8,610 nucleotides of DNA from the NCBI GenBank assembly GCA_011046015.1, contig DSBO01000239.1, positions 1 to 8,610 on the forward strand, written 5' to 3'. The notes under the pieces are model-generated. The model did not search any database. It was not told the DNA's origin and saw only the letters and a list, made by a program, of their open reading frames with translations. This document shows positions 1-6,131 of this stretch, in pieces. Within the stretch, counting starts at the first letter, position 1; each line of letters opens with the position of its first letter. The stretch comes from Thioalkalivibrio sp. (GTDB lineage: Bacteria; Pseudomonadota; Gammaproteobacteria; SpSt-1174). Both the position numbers and the translations under genes were made by a program.

Positions 1-80
1 AACCATGAACCGCCGTGGTACGGAACCGTATGCCCGGTGGTGTGAGAGGACGGGGGAGGTAACTCCCCCTCCTACTCGAT
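1..80 (+). ncRNA. 3' end of a group II intron (domains V and VI), 5' part outside window
   Basis: This is the catalytic 3' tail of a self-splicing retroelement RNA. Domain V is visible as a lower stem pairing 9-15 with 35-41 (one G-U pair) and an upper stem 19-22/27-30 closed by a four-base loop. Domain VI follows: 44-46 pairs with 75-77, 47-49 with 71-73, and 52-58 with 63-69, with a GTAA tetraloop at 59-62. A74 is left unpaired, exactly where the branch-point adenosine belongs, seven bases from the end of the intron. The intron should end with A79-T80, matching the usual AY 3' end. The domain V lower stem is slightly imperfect (T16 opposite C34, plus one extra base), so splicing competence is uncertain. 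The reverse transcriptase/maturase gene, if present, lies upstream of the window. The class cannot be assigned from this tail. The structure is seen directly; activity is inference. Confidence 0.85.
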
Positions 81-94
81 TGGAGAGTGCGGTG

Positions 95-388
95 ATGTCT
101 GAGAAAGGATCCATTCAGGTACAGGTGGTCTATGCGCGGCCGGAAGGGATTTTCCTGAACGATTGCGTGCTCGCACCGGGCGCCACCATCGATGATGCGT
201 TGCTGGCATCCGGGTTGATGAACAGGCACTCCGAGATCGATTGGCAGGTCCTCCAGGTGGGCGTATACGGCAAGGTGCTGAAACGGAGCCACGAGCTGGT
301 AGACGGTGACCGGGTGGAGATCTACCGGCCGCTGGAAGAGATGGCGCGGTCATCCCGGGAGGAGCTCACTCGCGACGACAAGGCTTAG
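95..388 (+). CDS. rnfH: RnfH family protein (UPF0125), ubiquitin-like fold
   Basis: A 97-residue cytoplasmic protein of the RnfH/UPF0125 family, small beta-grasp (ubiquitin-like) proteins whose exact biochemical role is unsettled. Family marks are the N-terminal strand VQVVYARPEG (residues 9-18), the helix TIDDALLASGL (31-41), the EIDW segment (47-50), VGVYGK (55-60) and the closing DGDRVEIYRPL (70-80). The ATG at 95 is chosen because GGAGAG (82-87) sits seven bases before it and because the family begins here. The frame stays open to an ATG at 5, but that part is intron RNA, so the longer 127-residue reading is an artefact. In many gammaproteobacteria rnfH lies beside ratA; here the intron occupies the upstream side and no bamE follows in the window. 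The C-terminal tail is short and charged. Confidence 0.9.
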   Translation: MSEKGSIQVQVVYARPEGIFLNDCVLAPGATIDDALLASGLMNRHSEIDWQVLQVGVYGKVLKRSHELVDGDRVEIYRPLEEMARSSREELTRDDKA

Positions 389-651
389 CCCTTCATCGGG
401 AGTCGTTGCTGCACCCAGATTATATCCATCAAGAACAGACCTCGGTTCTCAGCTAGCCCCGCCAGCAAGCCGTGGCCTCTCCCGGATTGGCCCGTGGCCG
501 ATCAGGCAGTGCCTCGCCCGGTCCGGTTGCACGGGCATCGATTCTGCGAAACCATTCCGGACCGGTGTCGACTAACCGGCATACGATATCGCTGGCTGGC
601 CCGCGCGGCCGGGCTGTTAGTGACCCAGACCTCGGCTTTCGGAGTTTTTCC
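389..651. other. 263-bp intergenic region before the metal-transport operon
   Basis: No gene is supported here; the open frames that cross it have no family resemblance and no ribosome binding site. An imperfect long-range inverted repeat runs from 521-526 (GTCCGG) to 557-562 (CCGGAC). A short stem also pairs 432-436 with 445-449. I looked for a cobalamin riboswitch core and for a Zur-type palindrome, either of which could control a metal transporter, and saw neither. A promoter for the downstream pair presumably lies here but no convincing hexamers are visible. Confidence 0.5.
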
Positions 652-1311
652 TTGTTCAGATCGTCCCCTGTCCGTTCCTGGATGCTGTTTCTGCTGCCGC
701 TGTTGCTCGCGGCCCCCCCATCCCATGCCCACCCCCATGCCTGGATCGATCTGCGGGTGACGGTGGTCTTCGACGAGGCGGGGCGGATTACCGCCCTGCG
801 GCAGGTGTGGCGCATCGATCCGTTGTACAGCATGGTGTTGCTGGAGGAGATGGGCGCCGATGCCCGGGGCGACTCCGTAGACGCCGGGCTGGCGGACATC
901 GGCGAGGGCATGATCCGAAACCTCGCCGCCCACGATTACTTCACCGAGCTCCACCACGCCGGACGGTCGCTGGCCGGCGCCACCGTGGAGGATTACGGGC
1001 TGTCCCGCAGGTCGGGGCGCCTCGAGCTGGCCTTTACCCTCAGGCTGCCGGAGCCGGTGGACCCGCAGTCGGGCGAGTTGATCTACGGGGTATTCGACCC
1101 GACCTATTACATCGAGATCCTGCATGACCCGGACCGCCCCCCGGCGCTCGAGGGCGCCCCGCAAGCCTGCACGCTGCGCATTCGCGCGCCGCGCCCCGAT
1201 CCCGCGGTGGTTGCGCGGGCCGCCGCGCTGGACGTCAACCAGACCGGGGACCCGGACCTGGGACGTCATTTCACCGAGCACGGGGAGGTGACATGCGCGT
1301 CGGCGTCCTGA
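652..1311 (+). CDS. DUF1007 family secreted protein, partner of nickel/cobalt permease
   Basis: A 219-residue exported protein of the DUF1007 family (COG3683, described as the periplasmic component of an uncharacterised transport system), which habitually sits beside NicO/RcnA-type permeases. The TTG at 652 is preferred: GGAG at 641-644 is seven bases upstream, and it supplies the three arginines of a normal signal peptide (residues 1-26, hydrophobic core MLFLLPLLLA, cleavage after SHA). The ATG at 682 would leave a signal with no basic start. The predicted mature protein begins HPHAWID, a signature of the family. FDPTYYIEIL near residues 151-160 is a second family-like segment. The role is probably periplasmic metal handling or assisting the permease, but this is inferred from context. 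The stop codon lies inside the next gene (19-bp overlap), so the two are translationally coupled. Sure of family, less sure of the start. Confidence 0.85.
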   Translation: MFRSSPVRSWMLFLLPLLLAAPPSHAHPHAWIDLRVTVVFDEAGRITALRQVWRIDPLYSMVLLEEMGADARGDSVDAGLADIGEGMIRNLAAHDYFTELHHAGRSLAGATVEDYGLSRRSGRLELAFTLRLPEPVDPQSGELIYGVFDPTYYIEILHDPDRPPALEGAPQACTLRIRAPRPDPAVVARAAALDVNQTGDPDLGRHFTEHGEVTCASAS

Positions 1312-2285
1312 TCCTGCTGCTCCTGTGCGCCCCGGCGCTGTGGGCCTCGCCCCTCTTTGGGGCGACCGGCCCGGCGCAGGTCAGCGAAGAGCCGGCCCCG
1401 GGCGCCTGGGAGCGGGTGACCCAGTGGGTACTCGTCACGCAGCGGGACCTGCACCGCCGGCTGGCCCGGGGCATGGAGACGCTGCAGGCCGCGCCCACCG
1501 CCGCCAATACCCTCGCGCTGATGGTCATCGGTTTTCTCTACGGCGTGTTCCATGCCGCCGGCCCCGGCCACGGCAAGGCGGTGATCGCCACCTACCTGCT
1601 CACCCACCGGCAGCACATGAAGCGCGGGCTGGCGCTCTCCTGGGCCTCCTCCCTGCTCCAGGGGGTGACCGCCATCGTCCTGGTGCTGGGGGTGGTGGTG
1701 ATCGCCGAGCGCCTGACCCGCCAGGCCCTGGGGCAGGTGAAGGTCCTGGAGCAGGTGAGCTTCGCCCTGGTGGCGGTGGTCGGCGCCTGGCTGGTCTTTC
1801 GCGCCCTGCGCGGCCTCTGGCGCCTGCGACCGGCCGCACAGCGTGCCCATGATCACGACCATGGGCATGAGCACGGTCACGGCCATGCCTGCGGCTGCGG
1901 TCATGCCCACCACGTGACCCCGGAGCAGGCGGCCCGCAGCGACGGACTGGGCGCCATGGTCAGCACCGTGCTGGCCGTCGGCATCCGTCCCTGCACGGGC
2001 GCCATCCTGGTGCTGGCGGTGGCCAACATGCTGGGGCTGTGGCTGGCCGGCGTCGCCGCGGTGCTCGCCATGTCCGTGGGCACCGCCATCACCGTCTCGA
2101 TGCTGGCCGTGCTCGCGGTGCAGATGCGGCACTGGGCTGCGCGCCTCGCCGGTGACCACGCCGGCGCCGGCTGGGCCCGGGCCGGCCAGGTGGCCGCCCT
2201 GGCCGGCGGCGGCCTGATCTTCGCCCTCGGGGCCAGCCTGTTCATGGCCGGTGCAGTGCAGCCGGTCCATCCCCTCGGCCTGTAA
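1293..2285 (+). CDS. NicO/RcnA-type nickel/cobalt transporter
   Basis: A 330-residue inner-membrane protein of the NicO family (COG2215, RcnA-like), which moves Ni2+ or Co2+; some members export the metals, others take them up. The signature HAAGPGHGKAV (residues 87-97) lies in the first conserved membrane helix, and the second signature GIRPCTGA (230-237) lies in a later one. A hydrophobic start (1-20) is followed by a soluble stretch to about 70, then helices near 72-90, 112-138, 154-172, 219-247, 250-276 and 300-321. Between helices is a loop (186-207) with ten histidines and a CGC motif, a likely metal-binding loop. GGGGAGGTG just before the ATG at 1293 is a strong ribosome binding site. 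It overlaps the DUF1007 gene by 19 bp, so the two form one operon. Direction of transport cannot be read from sequence; the DUF1007 pairing and absence of an rcnR repressor nearby leave import or export open. Confidence 0.92.
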   Translation: MRVGVLILLLLCAPALWASPLFGATGPAQVSEEPAPGAWERVTQWVLVTQRDLHRRLARGMETLQAAPTAANTLALMVIGFLYGVFHAAGPGHGKAVIATYLLTHRQHMKRGLALSWASSLLQGVTAIVLVLGVVVIAERLTRQALGQVKVLEQVSFALVAVVGAWLVFRALRGLWRLRPAAQRAHDHDHGHEHGHGHACGCGHAHHVTPEQAARSDGLGAMVSTVLAVGIRPCTGAILVLAVANMLGLWLAGVAAVLAMSVGTAITVSMLAVLAVQMRHWAARLAGDHAGAGWARAGQVAALAGGGLIFALGASLFMAGAVQPVHPLGL

Positions 2286-2288
2286 GGG

Positions 2289-2340
2289 CCGATCCCGGCC
2301 AACCCGGGGATTGATCGGGGGTGATCGGCGTGATCCGCGG
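2289..2340. repeat. Clustered TGATC repeats and inverted CCGATC in convergent intergenic space
   Basis: Three TGATC-starting units lie at 2312, 2322 and 2331, spaced ten and nine bases (TGATCGGGGG, TGATCGGCG, TGATCCGCGG). CCGATC at 2289-2294 is inverted relative to GATCGG at 2313-2318, so the left part could form a hairpin. The text resembles the short dispersed intergenic repeats seen in many GC-rich proteobacteria, but this needs a genome count; no function is claimed. Confidence 0.45.
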
Positions 2341-2350
2341 GGATGAGCGG

Positions 2351-2379
2351 ATACGAAAAGGCCGCCTGTTCGGCGGCCT
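2351..2379 (-). terminator. Intrinsic terminator of the glycine-zipper gene
   Basis: AGGCCGCC (2359-2366) and GGCGGCCT (2372-2379) form a perfect eight-pair GC-rich stem with a five-base loop. Read on the minus strand the stem is followed by TTTT (2359-2356, the first T still in the stem) and then CGTAT. It lies 30 bp past the minus-strand stop codon. On the plus strand the following bases are GCTTCGTG, so it would be at most a weak terminator for the nickel/cobalt transporter gene. Confidence 0.8.
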
Positions 2380-2409
2380 GCTTCGTGCGTGCCCGTTTCG
2401 CGGTCGGCG

Positions 2410-3042
2410 TCAGATGGGGGTGCCGTCGGCGAACTGCCACTTGCCGTCGGGCAGGCGGCAGGCCTCGGAGCTGCCGCGGACCTGCTCGCGGCCCTGGACC
2501 ACTTCGGTGCGGTAGTGGCGGCAGACGCGGCCGTCGCGGTCGAAGGTGTCGGTCGGGGTGAGCCGAAGGTGGAGGTCCGAGTCGGGGTTGTGCCAGGCGA
2601 CCGCCTCGCCGTCGCGGGCGTGTTCCAGGGCGTGGGCGGCGCAGCTGGCGTCGTTACGGTCCATGTTCTCGCCAATGCGCTTGCCGACCACCACGCCGAT
2701 GATGGCGCCGGCCAGGGTACCCAGCTCCCGGTTGTTGCTGTCGCGAGAGACGTGGTGACCGATGACGCCCCCGACGATGCCGCCGAACACCGCGCCGGCG
2801 GCTTCCCGGTTGCACTTGCCGTTACTGATGACCAGCGGGCGGTCGGCCCCGACGTGGATCTCGGCACCGTGGCCATCGCGATGCCCGTGGTGGTCGTGCT
2901 TGTTCCGGTAACCGTGGGCCGGTGCCCAGGAGGGCGGCCCGCCGCGGTGGCCGGATTCGTCCTTCCGGGGATCGGCCAGTGCGGGCGTGGCGAGTGACAC
3001 TGCGGCGGCGAACGCGGCCGCGACGATGGTGATTCTGTTCAT
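2410..3042 (-). CDS. Secreted glycine-zipper 2TM (surface antigen-like) protein
   Basis: A 210-residue exported envelope protein. Residues 1-23 are a signal peptide (cleavage after ALA). Then comes a basic, His-rich linker containing PPSWAPAHGYR (36-46) and HDHHGHRDGHG (49-59). The glycine-zipper core is at 80-123, with GxxxG-spaced runs AGAVFGGIVGGVIG and GTLAGAIIGVVVG. The C-terminal domain ends CRLPDGKWQ (195-203), typical of the family. Cysteines at 77, 134, 174 and 195 could form two disulfides. Homologues are uncharacterised outer-membrane or periplasmic proteins. The start at 3042 is set by the signal peptide; a run of G about ten bases upstream is a poor ribosome binding site, so expression may be modest. 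It converges on the nickel/cobalt transporter gene and diverges from the lipoprotein operon. The linker could bind metal, but this type of linker is not rare, so no link to transport is claimed. Confidence 0.85.
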   Translation of the reverse strand: MNRITIVAAAFAAAVSLATPALADPRKDESGHRGGPPSWAPAHGYRNKHDHHGHRDGHGAEIHVGADRPLVISNGKCNREAAGAVFGGIVGGVIGHHVSRDSNNRELGTLAGAIIGVVVGKRIGENMDRNDASCAAHALEHARDGEAVAWHNPDSDLHLRLTPTDTFDRDGRVCRHYRTEVVQGREQVRGSSEACRLPDGKWQFADGTPI

Positions 3043-3167
3043 TAGGCAAAGGCCCCGAGTTGTTTTTTTCCATGCTATCGGAGCCGGTGCGTCGTTCCCG
3101 AGAGGCCGATCACATCTGCCGGCAGTGGCACCATCTGGTCGTGTCCGGATGGCAGCCACGCTCGCGT

Positions 3168-3173
3168 TATAAT
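3168..3173 (+). promoter_or_regulatory. Consensus -10 element (TATAAT) of the lipoprotein operon
   Basis: A perfect TATAAT stands out in GC-rich DNA. It would place the transcription start near 3180, about ten bases before the AGGAG at 3191-3195, giving a short and sensible leader. No good -35 hexamer is seen at 16-18 bp spacing, so activity may depend on an activator or be weak. Confidence 0.6.
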
Positions 3174-3202
3174 GCGGAAACACTGGCGGCAGGAGCGGCC
3201 CC

Positions 3203-4126
3203 GTGTTTCGATGGCACGACATGAATTTCTACAGTCGAGTGAAGCCCGATATGAGGATGAATCTTCTTCGTCTCGTCTTGATGGCCTGTGCAGCCCTGTT
3301 GCTGTCTGCCTGCATGGGTCCGAAGACGCCGCAGGACGTCGCCGAGGCCTTCTGGCAGGCGGTGATCGATGACGACACCCGGCGCGTGGTGAGGTATTCC
3401 ACCCTGACCGACGCGCAGGCCTATGACGGGTTCGCCAGGGACTGGACCGGCTATCGGCCGGCGTGGGGGCGGGTCGTGATCGAGGGCGATCGGGCAAGCA
3501 TCGCCTCGGAGTTCTCGAAGGCGGGCGGCACCGCGCAGGATTGCCGGGAGTTCGTGACCTACCTGGTGCGGCAGGATGACCGCTGGCGCGTGGACTACGC
3601 CCGCACTGCCGACTCGGTCCGCGGTGACGTGATCTCGAATCTGCTGGGCAAGCTCAGTGAGCTGGGCAGTGAAATCTCGAAGCAGTGGGAGGCCTCGACG
3701 CGCGAGCTTGATGCGGAGGTGGCGCGCATGACCGAGGAATTCGAGGCGCTGGCCGATTTGCTCGGTGCGCGGGCATCCGAAAGCATCGACAAGTACGCCG
3801 ATGTGCTTCGTCAGCACCTTGAAGAGCTGCAGGAATCGATCGATCGCGCCCTGCGGGAAAAGGACGACGAGCTCTCCGATCGGGACCGGCGCCTGCTGCA
3901 GGAGGTGGCGGCCGACCTGGACCAGACCGGCGAAGGCCTGGCCGATCCCAGTGTCGAGTCGATCGCGGACGGCGGCCGGGCGGCGGGCGAGGCGCAGGCC
4001 CGCCTCGACACGACGGACGACGACGTGACCGGTGAGTACAAGCGGCGCTGGCATGAATGGGGCGAGCGGTTCGAGGCGGAGATGCGCCGGCTGCTCAACG
4101 AACTGTCGGCCTCGGACGAGCCGTAG
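3203..4126 (+). CDS. Uncharacterised lipoprotein with long coiled-coil C-terminus
   Basis: A 307-residue predicted lipoprotein that I do not recognise as a named family. Its signal runs through LLRLVLMACAALLLSAC, with lipobox LSAC and the lipidated cysteine at residue 37. Methionine follows the cysteine, so there is no inner-membrane retention signal and outer-membrane sorting is expected. Residues 41-125 look like a small NTF2/DUF4878-like domain (PQDVAEAFWQAVIDDD at the start, WRVDYART at the end). Residues 130-235 and about 275-305 are charged, heptad-rich helix, probably coiled coil. The GTG at 3203 is chosen for AGGAG seven bases upstream and the -10 box just before it. It gives an unusually long n-region, and ATG 3221 or ATG 3251 (a 21-residue signal) is a serious alternative. 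It heads an operon with the two membrane-protein genes that follow, 28 bp before the next one. Confidence 0.8.
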   Translation: MFRWHDMNFYSRVKPDMRMNLLRLVLMACAALLLSACMGPKTPQDVAEAFWQAVIDDDTRRVVRYSTLTDAQAYDGFARDWTGYRPAWGRVVIEGDRASIASEFSKAGGTAQDCREFVTYLVRQDDRWRVDYARTADSVRGDVISNLLGKLSELGSEISKQWEASTRELDAEVARMTEEFEALADLLGARASESIDKYADVLRQHLEELQESIDRALREKDDELSDRDRRLLQEVAADLDQTGEGLADPSVESIADGGRAAGEAQARLDTTDDDVTGEYKRRWHEWGERFEAEMRRLLNELSASDEP

Positions 4127-4154
4127 TCGCAGCCTGTCGGGGCGAGGGGGGGGA

Positions 4155-4973
4155 ATGGCGCGCTGGGTAAGGGTGAAGGAATTGCAGCTGATGCTGGCGA
4201 TGCTCGGCCTGATCGGCCTGTTGCTGGTGCTGAGCCACCTGTTGCCCCGGCTGGCGACCGGGTATGTCCTGCTTGCCTGGGGGGCGATCTGGCTGCCGTT
4301 GCTGGCGCTGCTGTTCTTGCAGCGGCGGGTGGCGCGGCGGGTCTGGCTCACCGGCTACCTCCGGGACGGCAGTCCGTGGTTCGGTCGCCTGCGGGGTGGT
4401 CCGCTGATGTTGCTCGGCCAGGCGCCGGTAGCGGGGCTGCTGGCACTGGCGCTGCTGATTGCCCTGGCGCGGGGCGTATCCGCCTCGACCTGGATGGTGC
4501 TGGCGCTGTGCGTGCCGCTCTGGGCGCTGGGCTGGCGTGCCCTAGCGCGCTATCTCGAGCGCCATGTGGCCCCGCGGTACCTGGCGCCGCTTACCGGTGG
4601 CGCGCTGCGTCGGATCGGCGGGGTCGTGCTGCTGCTGGTGCTGGCGACCTGGGCCCTCTGGCAGCCCTACCCGGACCTGGGTGGCGTCACCCTGTACGAG
4701 GCCGTGCGGTTCTTCGCCGCCCGGCAGCAGGCCGAGAGCGTCCCGCTGCGTCACCTGCTGGAGATCGCCGCGGCCCTGGACGGTGGCCGCCACTGGCTGG
4801 CCCAGCACTGGCTGGACGGCCTGTCCGGGCTGGCGCTGCAGCTGGCGGCCTGGCTGGTGGTGCTGGTGCAGGAATGGCTGTTTGTCTGGCCCTTTCTCCT
4901 GCTCTGCCAGGCCGTTGGTCATATAATCCATGGTCATGAACATGCAAACGACACCGACGCTGCCCGCCACTGA
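4155..4973 (+). CDS. Uncharacterised polytopic inner-membrane protein
   Basis: A 272-residue protein, very rich in Leu and Ala, not recognised. Likely membrane helices are at about 11-29, 34-55, 84-104, 109-127 and 153-170, plus one long or two short ones in 222-252. The stretch 171-221 is more polar and lies between helices; it includes YEAVRFFAARQ and two HWL repeats (RHWLAQHWLDG, 202-212). The tail HIIHGHEHANDTDAARH carries five histidines. The ATG at 4155 follows a purine-rich GAGGGGGGGGA; codons upstream in the same frame overlap the lipoprotein gene and encode an Arg/Ser-rich peptide of the wrong character. The last 44 bp overlap the next gene, indicating coupled translation. No transporter, enzyme or secretion signature is visible, so a structural or complex-forming role with its operon partners is only an inference. 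Confidence 0.8.
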   Translation: MARWVRVKELQLMLAMLGLIGLLLVLSHLLPRLATGYVLLAWGAIWLPLLALLFLQRRVARRVWLTGYLRDGSPWFGRLRGGPLMLLGQAPVAGLLALALLIALARGVSASTWMVLALCVPLWALGWRALARYLERHVAPRYLAPLTGGALRRIGGVVLLLVLATWALWQPYPDLGGVTLYEAVRFFAARQQAESVPLRHLLEIAAALDGGRHWLAQHWLDGLSGLALQLAAWLVVLVQEWLFVWPFLLLCQAVGHIIHGHEHANDTDAARH

Positions 4974-6003
4974 GGCCAACCGGTACCACCTGTGGTACCT
5001 GCTGGCGGTGGCGTTGGCCATGGTGCTGCTGTTCTGGAGCCTGGCCACCGAAGACCCCTGGGGCTGGCTGTTTCCCCGGCAGGTCCCCGTGCTGTTCGAC
5101 GAACAGGTCTACCTGGTTCCCGAGCGCGAGCTGGAGCGGCTGGCCTGGACGCGGCCCGACTGGCTCCCGCTGGCCGAGGAGCAGGCCCTGGCGCGCCTGG
5201 AGCAGGGCGTGGGCGAGGAGCTGGATGCGCTGTTCGCGCAGGTCCATGAGCGGGTGCCGGCGTTCGCCAACTGGTACTACTCCGCCCCGGGGCTGGGGGT
5301 GCGCTTCGTGGCGGCCATGCCGTGGGAGGACGGCGACAGCCTGGCCGAGGCGGTGACCGGCCGCCTGTTTCCACCGGAGCGGTGGGCGGAGGAACTGGCG
5401 GCGCTGGACCGCGCCGTGGCGGCGCGTCATGACGCCGAGTTCGCGGCCATCGAGCAGCGCTGGCTGGCCTGGCTGGCCGACGAGCTCGCCCCCTACCGGC
5501 AGGATCGCCCGCTGGCCGGTGAGCGGCCGGCCCTCGACCTCGACCGGCGCCTGCAGGGCCAGCTGGGCCTTGTGCTGGACGCCGACCGAATCGTCCCGGC
5601 CATGGGCGCGGGGCTGGTGGCCAGCTCCCTGCTGGCGCGGCAGGCGATCGTGCGCGTGAACGCCCGTGCCGCCAGCGCGCGGGCGGCGGTGCGCCTGGCC
5701 AGCCGCGGCACGGCCGCCAGCGGCAGCACACTGTGCGCGGCCACCGGGCCCGTGGCCATCGGCTGCGCCGTTGCGACCTTCACCACCATCACCGTGGCCA
5801 CCGAATGGGGCCTGCTGCAGGCCGACGAGGCTCTGAACCGTCCCGCCCTGGAAGCGGCGCTGCACGGCAGCGTGGACGCCCTGCGCCAGTCGATGATGGA
5901 CGACTATGGCCGGCAGTTCCTGGCCGTCTTCGAGGCGAACCTCAATACCTACGCCGCGGGAATCAACCGCAGTCTGCGCCCCATCGACCGGCTGCGCCCG
6001 TGA
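4930..6003 (+). CDS. Uncharacterised membrane-anchored protein with Ala/Gly-rich hydrophobic region
   Basis: A 357-residue protein, unrecognised. One clear membrane helix near the N-terminus (residues 19-38) is followed by WGWLFPRQVPVLFDEQVYLVP and an acidic, helical, presumably periplasmic body (60-220) containing FANWYYSAPGLGVRF (112-126). Residues 224-292 are unusually rich in Ala, Gly, Ser and Thr with two hydrophobic stretches (224-240, 269-291), like a membrane-inserting hairpin. An amphipathic tail with a helix near 305-345 closes the protein. Starts at 4930, 4936 and 4942 are all in frame and none has a good ribosome binding site; 4930 is given as the longest. It overlaps the preceding gene by 44 bp. 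The arrangement suggests it works with the lipoprotein and polytopic protein, perhaps as one envelope complex; there is no direct evidence for what that complex does. Confidence 0.8.
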   Translation: MVMNMQTTPTLPATEANRYHLWYLLAVALAMVLLFWSLATEDPWGWLFPRQVPVLFDEQVYLVPERELERLAWTRPDWLPLAEEQALARLEQGVGEELDALFAQVHERVPAFANWYYSAPGLGVRFVAAMPWEDGDSLAEAVTGRLFPPERWAEELAALDRAVAARHDAEFAAIEQRWLAWLADELAPYRQDRPLAGERPALDLDRRLQGQLGLVLDADRIVPAMGAGLVASSLLARQAIVRVNARAASARAAVRLASRGTAASGSTLCAATGPVAIGCAVATFTTITVATEWGLLQADEALNRPALEAALHGSVDALRQSMMDDYGRQFLAVFEANLNTYAAGINRSLRPIDRLRP

Positions 6004-6131
6004 GCACGCCCAGCCGGAGCCTGCGTTCCGCACGGCGGTTACCGCAAACCGGGGGAGGGTGCGGCTCTCCCGAAAGCGCCCGGCGGGCGCGACCATCCCA
6101 CCGTATCCCGAAAATAGAACAAGGGGGCAAG

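Noticed and set aside
1..94. tRNA or attC site at the left edge
   Set aside because: The stems, GTAA loop, bulged adenosine and AT end fit group II intron domains V and VI; there is no cloverleaf or integron core site.
389..651. Cobalamin riboswitch or Zur box upstream of the nickel/cobalt operon
   Set aside because: Neither the conserved B12-box core nor a Zur-like AT-rich palindrome could be found by eye.
502..1281. 259-codon reverse-strand open frame
   Set aside because: Antisense to the DUF1007 gene; composition is that of a shadow frame.
1266..2876. 536-codon reverse-strand open frame
   Set aside because: It lies antisense to the nickel/cobalt transporter gene and out of frame over the glycine-zipper gene; its translation is low-complexity with no signature. 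The forward transporter has clear family motifs.
3167..4351. 394-codon reverse-strand open frame
   Set aside because: Antisense to the lipoprotein gene, which has a lipobox, ribosome binding site and promoter; the reverse frame shows no signature.
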